Source of the DNA: an uncultured Clostridia bacterium
Lineage (GTDB): Bacteria > Bacillota > Clostridia > Oscillospirales > Ruminococcaceae
Reading direction: 5' to 3'
Assembly: GCA_937901805.1 (NCBI GenBank)
Contig: CALDJI010000107.1
Location: forward strand, 1-20,418
Length of the DNA: 20,418 nucleotides
Position numbers and translations under genes: made by a program. The stretch's first letter is position 1; the number at the start of each line of letters is the position of its first letter. The notes beneath the pieces were generated by a model, which made no database searches, had not been told where the DNA came from, and saw only the letters and a program-made list of their open reading frames with translations. Of the stretch, positions 6,887-15,442 are shown one piece after another.

Positions 6887-7849
6887 TCATCCGTTTGATG
6901 ATCCTGTCTGGGAAGTATCCGGTCGATTGCTTGGTGCCGAAGAAACCGGGTCTTCTGTTTGCTGAGAAGATGCGTTTGAAGAAGAGGCTGCAGAATCCAC
7001 CGGTTTTACAACGGCTTGTCCAGCAGTCGAAGCATCAATCACCACTGTTTCATTTTCTTTTAAGCCATTGTCGAGAACATATTTTACAAATTGTAATTTA
7101 TAGGGAATCTGAGATACAGAACCAATTATAATCGAAACCTTTTCATTATATTTTATCCTGATATTAAATTTATCGGAAATATCTATGTTTTGCGTCCCTT
7201 CAATCCCCCACTGTGCCAACGCATCCACAATCTGGGACAGCGTATCCAAATCCGGAAAAGCGGCGGAATCCAGATACTGTCCGGCAGAAACATTCTGGAG
7301 CGGAAGTCCTGCGATTTCCAATACATTCTCCGGTTTTGCGGCACCGGTTTCCAACACCTTTCCTGAAGCACTGACCAGGGTATAGCGATTATCCTCCCCA
7401 CGATAAGCGCGAGCCGGTTGTGCAGGCTGTACAGAAATCTCGACCACCGAGGGCAATTTCCGCCTCACTTTTACATTTTCCAGGTAGGGGAACGCCGATT
7501 CGATTGTATTTTCTATTGCACCAGATTTAAAAGAAAACATATTGTTTCCATTTACAATTCCGGATGCGCTGATGAGCTGATCAGAGGAATACCTTCCGGT
7601 ATCCCCTGTTACATGAACCGCCGCAATTTTAAAAAAGACGGCAGAGGTAATCACTGCAGCAGATGCAAGCACAAACAGCAAAAGCAATACAAGAACCAGG
7701 CGTTGTCTGCGTTTTCTCTGTTTACGATGCCGCTTGGCATTTTCCGCCTGAATATATTCCCTTTTACTCAATTCCCGCCTGCGTCCAGGAGGATGCTGTG
7801 ATTTTTTTTGCTGCGGAGGCCTTGCCTGCCGTCCTCGTTTCTTCTTCAT
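6887..7849 (-). CDS. ftsQ: Cell division protein FtsQ/DivIB
   Basis: A 320-residue bitopic membrane protein. A long, very basic cytoplasmic tail (residues 1-49, many Lys/Arg/Gln) leads into a membrane helix at about 50-73, a POTRA domain at about 75-145 (VHVTGDTGRYSSDQLISASG; VRRKLPSVVEISV), the DivIB beta domain to about 275, and a low-complexity Ser/Thr/Pro/Asn tail. DivIB forms a complex with FtsL and DivIC outside the membrane and regulates septal peptidoglycan synthesis by FtsW and its PBP. The ATG at 7849 follows GAGGT by seven bases. It lies directly downstream of the broken murA: the original murA frame would have stopped at 7868, 18 bases before this start, whereas the present murA frame stops at 7923. 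Confidence 0.92.
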   Translation of the reverse strand: MKKKRGRQARPPQQKKSQHPPGRRRELSKREYIQAENAKRHRKQRKRRQRLVLVLLLLFVLASAAVITSAVFFKIAAVHVTGDTGRYSSDQLISASGIVNGNNMFSFKSGAIENTIESAFPYLENVKVRRKLPSVVEISVQPAQPARAYRGEDNRYTLVSASGKVLETGAAKPENVLEIAGLPLQNVSAGQYLDSAAFPDLDTLSQIVDALAQWGIEGTQNIDISDKFNIRIKYNEKVSIIIGSVSQIPYKLQFVKYVLDNGLKENETVVIDASTAGQAVVKPVDSAASSSNASSQQTEDPVSSAPSNRPDTSQTGSSNG

Positions 7850-7867
7850 AGATCATACCTCATGAAA

Positions 7868-8987
7868 CTATTTTTCACGTCTTATTTTTGCGCCGAGACA
7901 GCGCAGGCTTTCCTCAATTTGTTCATATCCACGATCTGCCTTCCACACTGATTTTTGCGCCCATCCGGCGCAGCTGTTCCACATGCTTAAACCGGTTTTC
8001 AAAAATATTTTCTACAAATACAGTCGAACCCTCCGCACAACTGAGCGCCGCCATCAACGGGGCCTGCATATCGGTGGGAAAACCGGGATAGGGCATTGTC
8101 CGTACTGCGCGTACAGCGCATAATCTGTCATCATTTCTCAAATAGATACTGTTTTCTCCCGTCAGGACTGTGCAGCCGCTCTCCTTCAAAATGGGAATCA
8201 ACGCATGTACATGGCCCGGGTTGACATGCTTTAAAAAAACATCTCCTCTGGTAGCTGCTGCCGCGACCAGAAAAGTAGCCGTCTCTATCCGATCCGGAAT
8301 CACGGTATATTCACAGCCGTGAAGTTTTGCAACTCCTTCAATATAGATGGTGCTCTCTCCGGCGCGGCAGATCTTTGCACCGCATTTATTTAAATAGCCC
8401 GCCAAATCCACAATTTCCGGCTCCTGTGCAGCGTTGGAAATCGTAGTCGTTCCCTTGGCAAGGCATGCAGCGATCATCAGGTTTTCGGTTGCGCCAACGC
8501 TCGGGAATGACAGAGACAGGAATGTCCCCTTCAGGGATTGGTTTGCATTGCAGACCAAATCCCCGTGCTTTTCCTCAATGGAGACGCCAAGCTGGCGCAG
8601 TCCGTCCAAGTGCAAATCGATGGGCCGGGGGCCAAGCTCACAACCGCCAGGATAAGAGATTGTGGTCTTACGGCAGCGGGAAACAATCGCACCTAGAAAA
8701 ATAATGGAGGAACGCATCCGGCGCATCATTTCGTGCGGAACGTCGCAGCAATTCACCTGCGTGCTGTCCACTACAATCGTATCTTCTTCCTGTTTCACCT
8801 TACAGCCCAGGTATTCCAGAATTTCTATGGCAACGTCCACATCGGAAAGCTTTGGGCAATTATGTATGACGCTGATATCCCCGCACACAAGACTTGCCGC
8901 GAGGATAGGAAGCGCGCTGTTTTTCGCCCCATGAACAGAGAGTTCCCCTTTTAGCCTGTTTTTTCCTTCGACAATCAATCTCTCCAT
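7868..8987 (-). pseudogene. murA: UDP-N-acetylglucosamine 1-carboxyvinyltransferase MurA with 3' deletion and frameshift
   Basis: MurA transfers enolpyruvate from PEP to UDP-GlcNAc, the first committed peptidoglycan step. The open frame (7923-8987, ATG at 8987 after AAGGG) gives 354 residues; the family has about 415-420. Present are K22-N23 in the VHGAKNS stretch, the PEP/fosfomycin Cys (C116 in GGCELGPRPIDLHL), R121, and D306 in FPTDMQA. At residue 351 (ISVEGR) homology stops and the frame ends SWI-stop. Starting at 7936 in another frame is the family C-terminus, DRGYEQIEESLRCLGAK onward, 22 codons ending at TAG 7868-7870. About 45 codons between these points, including the conserved DLRA segment, are missing, and the join is off by one base. 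Both C-terminal active-site Arg residues (R371 and R397 of E. coli) are therefore lost from the product. It is probably inactive, with a second MurA presumably encoded elsewhere. Confidence 0.88.
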
Positions 8988-9102
8988 ATCCACACACCCT
9001 TCTCTGTAAGCAGAAAACAGGGAAAGGCTGACATTTTCCCTGCACTTTATCCTATGCAGGGGCCGCACAGCGTGTGAGACATGTTTTGATTCGCCGTACA
9101 TT

Positions 9103-9130
9103 TTTATACAAATAGGAATTATTATCAAAA
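9103..9130 (-). promoter_or_regulatory. Possible internal promoter upstream of murA
   Basis: The 162-base gap between murG and murA contains TATAAA (9103-9108) with a poor -35 (TTTTGA, 9125-9130) 16 bases upstream; TTGACT at 9129-9134 is also present but at wrong spacing. The gap is unusually long for this cluster, which is the main reason to consider a promoter here. Confidence 0.3.
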
Positions 9131-9149
9131 GTCAATGCATTGTTTCTAT

Positions 9150-10295
9150 TTATTTCTGATCTTTTTGGCGGTTCTTCTCCATCAAATGCATCATTTCACG
9201 GTAAATGCGTTCATTGGAATCAATCACCGCAATGGAGCGGGCATTTTTTCCAAGGGTTTTAAGCTGCCCGGGATCACTCACCAGTTTTTTAACGGCCTCC
9301 ACCAAAATGTGACCTGTCAAATCTTTTTCCTCGATTACCACCGCGGCACTGGCGTTTTGCAGTACCATCGCATTGTGGTACTGATGGTTTTCTGAGACAT
9401 TGGGAGATGGGATTAGAATAGAGGCCTTCCCAGCTGCTTCAATTTCGCTGAGCGTAATTGCGCCTGCGCGCCCAATGACCAGATCACATGCCGCCAATAC
9501 GCGTGGCATATCATGGATGTATTCTGTAATATGGATTTTTTTGTTTTCCTTCAAATCGACGTTGCGCTCCTCCAGCAATTCCGGAAGATAATCCACACCG
9601 TAGCTGCCCGTTGCATGGTAATGCCAAAGCCTTGCCTCCTTATAATGCCAGGCAATCACGTCTGCAATGGCTTCGTTAATACGTTTTGCACCGAGACTTC
9701 CGCCAAAGGAGAGAATGACAGGTTCCTCATCGGTAATGCCGAGCTCCCTGCGCGCTTTCCCGCGATCATAGAAAATGATTTCTTCACGAACCGGATTGCC
9801 GACTACAGCATAATCCATATCCGGATCCAGATAATCCTTTGCTTTTTCTACAACGAGCCATCCTTTATCCACCCGCTTTGACAGAATTTTATTGGTGACG
9901 CCCGGAAACGCATTCTGTTCATGTATTACCGTGGGAACCCCCAGCTGGCACGCGGCACGCACAACCGGTCCGCTGACATATCCGCCGGTTCCGACCACAA
10001 GATCCGGGTGAAATTCCCGGATAATCTGTTTTGCCCGGTGACCCGCAGTGATCAGATGACCTACTGCCTTGAGGTTGTGTTTGAAATTTTTCCAATTGAG
10101 CTTTCTCTCAAAACCACGCACAGAAATCATTGCCATATCAAAGCCGGCTTTGGGAACCAGTTCCGCTTCCATACCAAACGGCGTGCCGGCATAGAGAATT
10201 TTTGCCTCCGGATGCCTTGCACGGACATAGCCGGCAACCGCCAAAGCGGGATTGATATGTCCCCCGGTACCGCCGCCGACAAACAGTATTCTCAT
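9150..10295 (-). CDS. murG: UDP-GlcNAc:lipid I N-acetylglucosaminyltransferase MurG
   Basis: A 381-residue GT-B glycosyltransferase that converts lipid I to lipid II on the inner membrane face. The glycine-rich loop GGGTGGHINPALA is at 7-19, followed by GTGGYVSGPV and HEQNAFPG in the N-terminal (acceptor) domain. In the C-terminal domain are GGSLGAKRINEA and the UDP-GlcNAc-binding segment GRAGAITLSEIEAAGK with SENHQYHNA. The length is slightly above the usual 355-370. The ATG at 10295 lies about nine bases after AGGGGG. It follows ftsW by 33 bases, a conserved neighbour pair in Firmicutes. Confidence 0.97.
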   Translation of the reverse strand: MRILFVGGGTGGHINPALAVAGYVRARHPEAKILYAGTPFGMEAELVPKAGFDMAMISVRGFERKLNWKNFKHNLKAVGHLITAGHRAKQIIREFHPDLVVGTGGYVSGPVVRAACQLGVPTVIHEQNAFPGVTNKILSKRVDKGWLVVEKAKDYLDPDMDYAVVGNPVREEIIFYDRGKARRELGITDEEPVILSFGGSLGAKRINEAIADVIAWHYKEARLWHYHATGSYGVDYLPELLEERNVDLKENKKIHITEYIHDMPRVLAACDLVIGRAGAITLSEIEAAGKASILIPSPNVSENHQYHNAMVLQNASAAVVIEEKDLTGHILVEAVKKLVSDPGQLKTLGKNARSIAVIDSNERIYREMMHLMEKNRQKDQK

Positions 10296-10328
10296 GATTG
10301 TTTCCCCCCTTGTTTTTCTGCAGCGGCA

Positions 10329-11477
10329 TCACGTTTTTTCCATCATGGAATACCGTGATACACTGAGCACAACGCCCATCTCCATTAACAGCATCATCAA
10401 GGAGGAACCGCCCGCGCTAAAAAATGGAAGGCTAATTCCCGTATTGGGGATGGTATTTGTGACAACGGCAATATTCAGCAAAGCTTGTACGCCCACCTGA
10501 ACGGTGATACCGACCGCCAGCATTGCCCCAAATTTATCCGGAGAGCGCATCGCAATGATAAAGCCCCTCCAAACAAGCAGGACAAACAGAATAATGATAA
10601 AAGTAGCCCCGATAAACCCGAGTTCTTCACAGGCAATGGAAAAAACGAAGTCATTTTGCGGCTCCGGAATATAGAGGAATTTCTGTTTGGAATTTCCAAG
10701 CCCTGTCCCGACCAGGCCGCCAGAACCGATAGCCAGGAGGGACTGATAGGTCTGAAAGGTCTTTCCCGTAATATCGGCAAAGGGATCCAGCCAATATTGA
10801 AGCCGCAGTTTCGCATGATCCAGTAAATTCGTGAACAGAAACAGACAGACTACCCCTGCCGCGCCAATTCCGCCCGGAATAAACAAATACCGCAGACGGG
10901 TACCCCCAATAATCATCATGATAAACGCAATCGCCACAATGATAATCGTACCGGAAAGGTGTTTTTCCAAAATAACCATACCAGCAATAATTGCCAGAAT
11001 AATCATAAAGGGGAGCACACCATAGCGGAAGGTCTTCATTTTATTATAATAGATTGCAATAAAGTGTGCAAACATCAGGACGGTGGTAAATTTTGCAAGC
11101 TCAGACGGCTGAAAAGTACCAAGTCCCGGAATAACAATCCAACGCCGTGCTCCATTGAGTTCCGGCATGAACAAAACCACTGTCAAAAGAATTAATGTCA
11201 CCAAAAAAATGGGAATCATCAATTTATGGAGGATATGATAATCGATATGCGCAATAACCAGCATGGCAACCACACCTGCCACTGCGAAGATCAACTGTTT
11301 GGAGATAAATTCAAAACTGTCTCCATAAACATAATAGGCATTGACATAACTTGCAGAAAACATGGTGACCAAGCCTACCACAAGCAGTAAAAGGACAAGG
11401 ACCAGAAAGGAAATATCAATTCCGCTTTTTTTCTTTTTTTCTTTTTTGGCCCGCGGTCTTTTCAGAAATTTTACCAA
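10329..11477 (-). CDS. ftsW: SEDS peptidoglycan glycosyltransferase FtsW (SpoVE/FtsW type)
   Basis: A 382-residue SEDS protein with a strongly basic N-terminus (KRPRAKKEKKKK) and about ten membrane segments. SEDS hallmarks are LNGARRWIVIPGLGTFQPSE after helix 4, the extracellular PEPQNDFVFSIACEELG segment, and NTGISLPFFSAGGSS near the C-terminus. It polymerises glycan strands from lipid II with its cognate class B PBP, encoded upstream in this cluster. The best start is TTG at 11477, eight bases after AGGG; no ATG occurs before the first membrane helix. In B. subtilis this position is held by spoVE, so an FtsW or a SpoVE role is possible. murD, which usually precedes it, is absent. Confidence 0.93.
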   Translation of the reverse strand: MVKFLKRPRAKKEKKKKSGIDISFLVLVLLLLVVGLVTMFSASYVNAYYVYGDSFEFISKQLIFAVAGVVAMLVIAHIDYHILHKLMIPIFLVTLILLTVVLFMPELNGARRWIVIPGLGTFQPSELAKFTTVLMFAHFIAIYYNKMKTFRYGVLPFMIILAIIAGMVILEKHLSGTIIIVAIAFIMMIIGGTRLRYLFIPGGIGAAGVVCLFLFTNLLDHAKLRLQYWLDPFADITGKTFQTYQSLLAIGSGGLVGTGLGNSKQKFLYIPEPQNDFVFSIACEELGFIGATFIIILFVLLVWRGFIIAMRSPDKFGAMLAVGITVQVGVQALLNIAVVTNTIPNTGISLPFFSAGGSSLMMLLMEMGVVLSVSRYSMMEKT

Positions 11478-11532
11478 AACCAGTACCCTGCCTTTCTATC
11501 TTCGATCTGCCGGCATACCAGCCGTGCAAAAA

Positions 11533-12537
11533 CTACAGCATGACCACCGCAGCAATTGAAAGCAGCACCCCAATCAGGGCTACTGCGGAAAACAAGATGA
11601 CAATTTTATTCTCGCCATATCCAGACATCTCAAAATGATGGTGAATCGGGCTCATTTTAAACACCCGTTTTCCGGTCAGTTTAAAACTCGTTACCTGGAT
11701 CACTACGGAAAGTGCCTCAATAATATAAAGGATTCCCGCAAAAACCAAAATTAACGGGAAGTTTACACCAAATCCAAGCGCAACTACCATTCCCCCCAAA
11801 AACATGGAGCCGGTATCCCCCATAAAAATTTTAGCAGGGTGAATATTCCAGAACAAGAAGCCAAGGCATCCTCCTGCCAAAGCAGCAGATAAAATACTCA
11901 TCGGCGCTACGCTGAGCATACCGGAAATGACAAGAAAACCCAATGCAACAACAAAAGTAACCGAAGAATCCAAACCGTCGATCCCATCTGTCAGGTTGAC
12001 GGCATTGACCAAAAACACAATCCCTATCATTGCCAGCGGGTAGTAGAAAAAGCCCAGATTTATCTGGCCAAGAAATGGTAAAGCCACTATCGTGCTGCTA
12101 TCGCCCGCACAATAAAGCAAAATCATATACACGGCGGCAACAACGAACTGTAGAATCAGCTTTTGTTTTTCATTCAGTCCCAGATTTCTTTTTTTTACGG
12201 CTTTAATGTAATCATCCAGAAACCCAATAAAGGAAAAACCAAGCGCCATAATAATGCCCGCAAAGAGTTTGAGATTGTATGCCTGGTTCTGGACAATCTC
12301 CGGGACAGCCAGAACCGCCACAATATAGGCTACCAAAACCGCCAGAAGAATCCCGATAATGAACATAAAGCCCCCCATAATCGGTGTCCCCTGTTTGGAT
12401 TTATGCCAGCGCGGGCCAATATCAAGAATTGTCTGCCCAAAATGAATCTTTTTTAAAAACGGAATCAACTTAAACCCGGTCAAGGCCGTTACAACTGCTG
12501 CGACTGCCGCCGCAAGAAAAACTGGCAGGTTACTCAT
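11533..12537 (-). CDS. mraY: Phospho-N-acetylmuramoyl-pentapeptide-transferase MraY
   Basis: A 334-residue integral membrane enzyme (about ten helices) that transfers phospho-MurNAc-pentapeptide to undecaprenyl phosphate, forming lipid I. Family motifs are present: FLDDYIKAVKKRNLGL with the paired Asp, FLVNAVNLTDGIDGL, FMGDTGSMFLGG and the loop PIHHHFE. The ATG at 12537 overlaps the murF stop by four bases (ATGA), which indicates translational coupling. A GTG four codons earlier falls on the ribosome binding sequence GGGGAG and is rejected. The product is highly hydrophobic and slightly longer than the usual 320 residues. Confidence 0.97.
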   Translation of the reverse strand: MSNLPVFLAAAVAAVVTALTGFKLIPFLKKIHFGQTILDIGPRWHKSKQGTPIMGGFMFIIGILLAVLVAYIVAVLAVPEIVQNQAYNLKLFAGIIMALGFSFIGFLDDYIKAVKKRNLGLNEKQKLILQFVVAAVYMILLYCAGDSSTIVALPFLGQINLGFFYYPLAMIGIVFLVNAVNLTDGIDGLDSSVTFVVALGFLVISGMLSVAPMSILSAALAGGCLGFLFWNIHPAKIFMGDTGSMFLGGMVVALGFGVNFPLILVFAGILYIIEALSVVIQVTSFKLTGKRVFKMSPIHHHFEMSGYGENKIVILFSAVALIGVLLSIAAVVML

Positions 12538-13910
12538 CTGTTTTCGCACTCCCCATATGTCTTACTGATGATGTCCTCAAGCTTCATAGAATGACTTGCT
12601 TTAAAGAGAACAGCGTCCCCCTCATGCACATTCTTCTTCAGGTATGCGCAGACCGCCTCTTGTCGAGCGAAATGCGCTGATTTTATGGATTCTCCTGCTC
12701 CCTGTGCATAGAGTATGCTGCGCGGTCCATAGCAAACCAGTTCGTCCAGATGCAGCTGAGCGCAGAGCTTCCCGACCTTGAGATGCCCCGGTTCCTCCAT
12801 CTGCCCCAGTTCCAGCATATCCCCCAATACGGCGACATGTTTTCCTTTACAGGGCAGAGAGGCGAACGTGGTGAGAGAAGCATACATGGAATCCGGACTG
12901 GCGTTATAACAGTCCGCCATAACCGTAACACCGCCGGAGCAGAAAATCCTCTGGCGGTTCCCGGACGGCACATAGGAAAGGAGCCCTTCCAGACATTCTT
13001 CCCGGTTTAAATCCATCATGCGGCCTATTGCAAAGGCACACACCGCATTTTGCACATTATGGCGCCCAATACAAGGAATTTTCGCCGGAATTTCTTCTTT
13101 TCCATGACAGATGGTAAATGTGGTTTCATAAATATTTTCCCTGATATCTTTTGCATAATAATCCGCATTATGATTTTCCGCAGCATAAAAACAGATATTT
13201 TTATAAATATCCGCTCCAACTGTCCGCAGCAAATCATTGTCCATGTTAAGCAGCAGAGGACCGCCTTCCTTTAATCCGGAAAGGATTTCCAGTTTTGCAG
13301 CCAGAATATTTTCCCGGGTGCCGAGATTTTGCAGATGGGATACGCCGATATTGGTAATAACCGCAATATCCGGGCGTACTGCTTTGGAAAGCACCTCGAT
13401 TTCCCCCCGCGCACTCATACCCATTTCGATGACAGCCGCCTGATGTTCCCTGCTCATTGCGAACAAGGTCTTGGGCAAACCAATTTCATTATTGAAATTC
13501 CCCTGTGTTTTTAATGTCCGGTATTTTCGGGAGAGAACCGCCGCAACCATATCTTTTGTCGTTGTCTTTCCAACACTCCCTGTAACGCCGACAATTTTTG
13601 GGGAAAACCTTGCACGGTATCCAGCCCCAATATCAATATGAGCCTGCATGGTGTCTTTGACAACGATTAAAGGCAGATGCGCATATTCTTCTTCCACCTT
13701 GTTGACAATTGCGCAGACAGCACCCTGCGCAATTGCGGACACAACAAAGCGATGTCCATCAAAGATTTCTCCCTGAACTGCGACAAAGACACTTCCTGGT
13801 TTTATATCGCGGGAATCTGTGCTGATATAGGATACCGGCCGGTCACCGGATAAATTGCGGGATATTCCCCCGCAAAATGACAGGATTTCACTAAGCAAAA
13901 TGGTTTCCAC
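12534..13910 (-). CDS. murF: UDP-N-acetylmuramoyl-tripeptide--D-alanyl-D-alanine ligase MurF
   Basis: A 458-residue three-domain Mur ligase that adds D-Ala-D-Ala to UDP-MurNAc-tripeptide. The N-terminal substrate domain has STDSRDIKPGSVFVAVQG at about 30-47, the ATP loop GVTGSVGKTTTK is at 108-119, the central domain has NFNNEIGLPKTLF and EMGMSARGEI, and the C-terminal domain has DCYNASPDSM and AVLGDMLELG. The start is GTG at 13910 with AAGGGG nine to ten bases upstream; the next gene upstream, murE, ends 34 bases away. Its place between murE and mraY is absent from the B. subtilis cluster but common in other bacteria. Confidence 0.96.
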   Translation of the reverse strand: METILLSEILSFCGGISRNLSGDRPVSYISTDSRDIKPGSVFVAVQGEIFDGHRFVVSAIAQGAVCAIVNKVEEEYAHLPLIVVKDTMQAHIDIGAGYRARFSPKIVGVTGSVGKTTTKDMVAAVLSRKYRTLKTQGNFNNEIGLPKTLFAMSREHQAAVIEMGMSARGEIEVLSKAVRPDIAVITNIGVSHLQNLGTRENILAAKLEILSGLKEGGPLLLNMDNDLLRTVGADIYKNICFYAAENHNADYYAKDIRENIYETTFTICHGKEEIPAKIPCIGRHNVQNAVCAFAIGRMMDLNREECLEGLLSYVPSGNRQRIFCSGGVTVMADCYNASPDSMYASLTTFASLPCKGKHVAVLGDMLELGQMEEPGHLKVGKLCAQLHLDELVCYGPRSILYAQGAGESIKSAHFARQEAVCAYLKKNVHEGDAVLFKASHSMKLEDIISKTYGECENR

Positions 13911-13944
13911 TGGCCTTTTCCCCTTTTCGGATACAATTCCTCTG

Positions 13945-15399
13945 TTATTTTTTCAGTTTCCGTTCCATACGGATTCTTTCGAGCATTTCCTGAACGATCT
14001 TTCTCTCATCGAAAAAGATCGTTGCATCATGGAGCACCTGATAATCCTCATGCCCTTTGCCTGCAAGTATAATCAAATCATCTTTCTGTGCATGTGTCAA
14101 GGTATAATAAATCGCCTCATAGCGATCCGGAATAACGATGTGGGGAGTTTTATACTGTTCAAAACCCGGCAAAGCATCCTGAATAATCTGCATAGGATCC
14201 TCGCTTCGAGGATTATCGCTGGTCAAAACCACAAAATCCGCATGCTTTGCCACACTCTCTACCATTTTGGGACGTTTGCCCCTGTCCCGGTTGCCCGCGC
14301 AACCGAACAGAACGACCAGTCGCCCGGTCTTAATTTTTTCCATTGCCTCGAGCATCTGCTCCAGGCCATCCGGCGTATGCGCATAATCACACATCAGCGT
14401 ATAATCCTCGCCCGTCTCGATAACCTCGCTACGCCCTCTTACCCCGGGGAAAGTATCCAATACGCGTGCAGCTGCTTTGAGGTCAAACCCCAACGAAACC
14501 AGACATGCTGCCGCAGCCAGTGCATTCGACACAGAAAATTCCCCAGGCATACAAAAATGAACCCTGGCGATGGTCAGATTGGCAACAATGGTAAAATCCA
14601 CCCCGTCCGGGCGATACGTAATTGTTCGGGCCGTAAAATCTGCATTATTATCATGCGTAGAAAAACTGAATTTGCGGCAGCAAAGCATATCATCCAGCAG
14701 TTTGCCATACTCGTCGTCATAGTTGACAACCGCATTATCCGCCATAGAAAAGAGTTTTGCCTTTGCCTGAAAATAGTTTTCCATGGTCCCGTGGTAATCA
14801 AGATGATCCTGGGTCAGGTTAGTAAAAACCGCGCAGGCAAACTGAATCCCATCCAGACGGTGCTGATCCAGCGCGTGGGAAGAAGCCTCCATCACAACAT
14901 ACTCACAGCCGGCCTTGGCCATACGTGCAAACAGGGCATGGAGTTCCCCCGGATCCGGGGTGGTATGTTTTGCCGGAATCGCCATATCCCCGATTTCATT
15001 TTGAATCGTCCCAATCAGTCCAACCTTATGCCCCAAATCCTCCAGCATATGTTTGAGGATATTGGTAATTGTCGTCTTTCCGTTGGTGCCGGTCACACCA
15101 ATAATTTTCATCTTTTCCGCAGGATATCCAAAAAAGGCAGCGCTCATCAGCGCATATGCGTTACGAGTATTCGGCACTAGGATTTGGCATTCCAAACCGA
15201 CGTCATGTTCTGCAACAACCGCACGTGCGCCGGCTTCCACCGCCTCTTTCGCATGATCGTGCCCATCAAATTTCTGCCCCCGGATACAGATAAACACACT
15301 GTCTTTGACAACCTGCCTGGAATCAGCGGTTACGCAGGAGACCTCGAAATCGAGATCTCCCGTGCCGCATACCCGCTGCATAATTTCACTGAGTTTCAT
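13945..15399 (-). CDS. murE: UDP-MurNAc-L-alanyl-D-glutamate--2,6-diaminopimelate ligase MurE
   Basis: A 484-residue Mur ligase adding the third stem-peptide residue. It shows TADSRQVVKDSVFICIRG in the N-terminal domain, the P-loop GVTGTNGKTT, HTTPDP, EASSHALDQHR, the KAKLF segment with the Lys that is carbamylated in this family, and the specificity motif DNPRSEDP. DNPR is the signature of meso-diaminopimelate ligases (Lys-adding enzymes differ here), so the cell wall is predicted to be meso-DAP type. The ATG at 15399 is nine bases after AGGAGG. It lies 43 bases downstream of the PBP gene in a continuous transcription unit. Confidence 0.97.
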   Translation of the reverse strand: MKLSEIMQRVCGTGDLDFEVSCVTADSRQVVKDSVFICIRGQKFDGHDHAKEAVEAGARAVVAEHDVGLECQILVPNTRNAYALMSAAFFGYPAEKMKIIGVTGTNGKTTITNILKHMLEDLGHKVGLIGTIQNEIGDMAIPAKHTTPDPGELHALFARMAKAGCEYVVMEASSHALDQHRLDGIQFACAVFTNLTQDHLDYHGTMENYFQAKAKLFSMADNAVVNYDDEYGKLLDDMLCCRKFSFSTHDNNADFTARTITYRPDGVDFTIVANLTIARVHFCMPGEFSVSNALAAAACLVSLGFDLKAAARVLDTFPGVRGRSEVIETGEDYTLMCDYAHTPDGLEQMLEAMEKIKTGRLVVLFGCAGNRDRGKRPKMVESVAKHADFVVLTSDNPRSEDPMQIIQDALPGFEQYKTPHIVIPDRYEAIYYTLTHAQKDDLIILAGKGHEDYQVLHDATIFFDERKIVQEMLERIRMERKLKK

Positions 15400-15442
15400 A
15401 AAAGGGATCCTCCTCCCGTTTTTTTTGAGAGGAAGCACGCGA

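Noticed and set aside
7868..7990. Programmed ribosomal frameshifting to make full-length MurA
   Set aside because: A shift could restore the C-terminal frame but not the roughly 45 missing codons, and no slippery heptamer or stimulatory hairpin is visible at the junction.
13855..15180. A 441-codon plus-strand open frame opposite murE and murF
   Set aside because: It is an antisense shadow: murE and murF motifs are fully supported on the other strand, and the frame gives a His/Cys/Arg-rich protein without recognisable domains.
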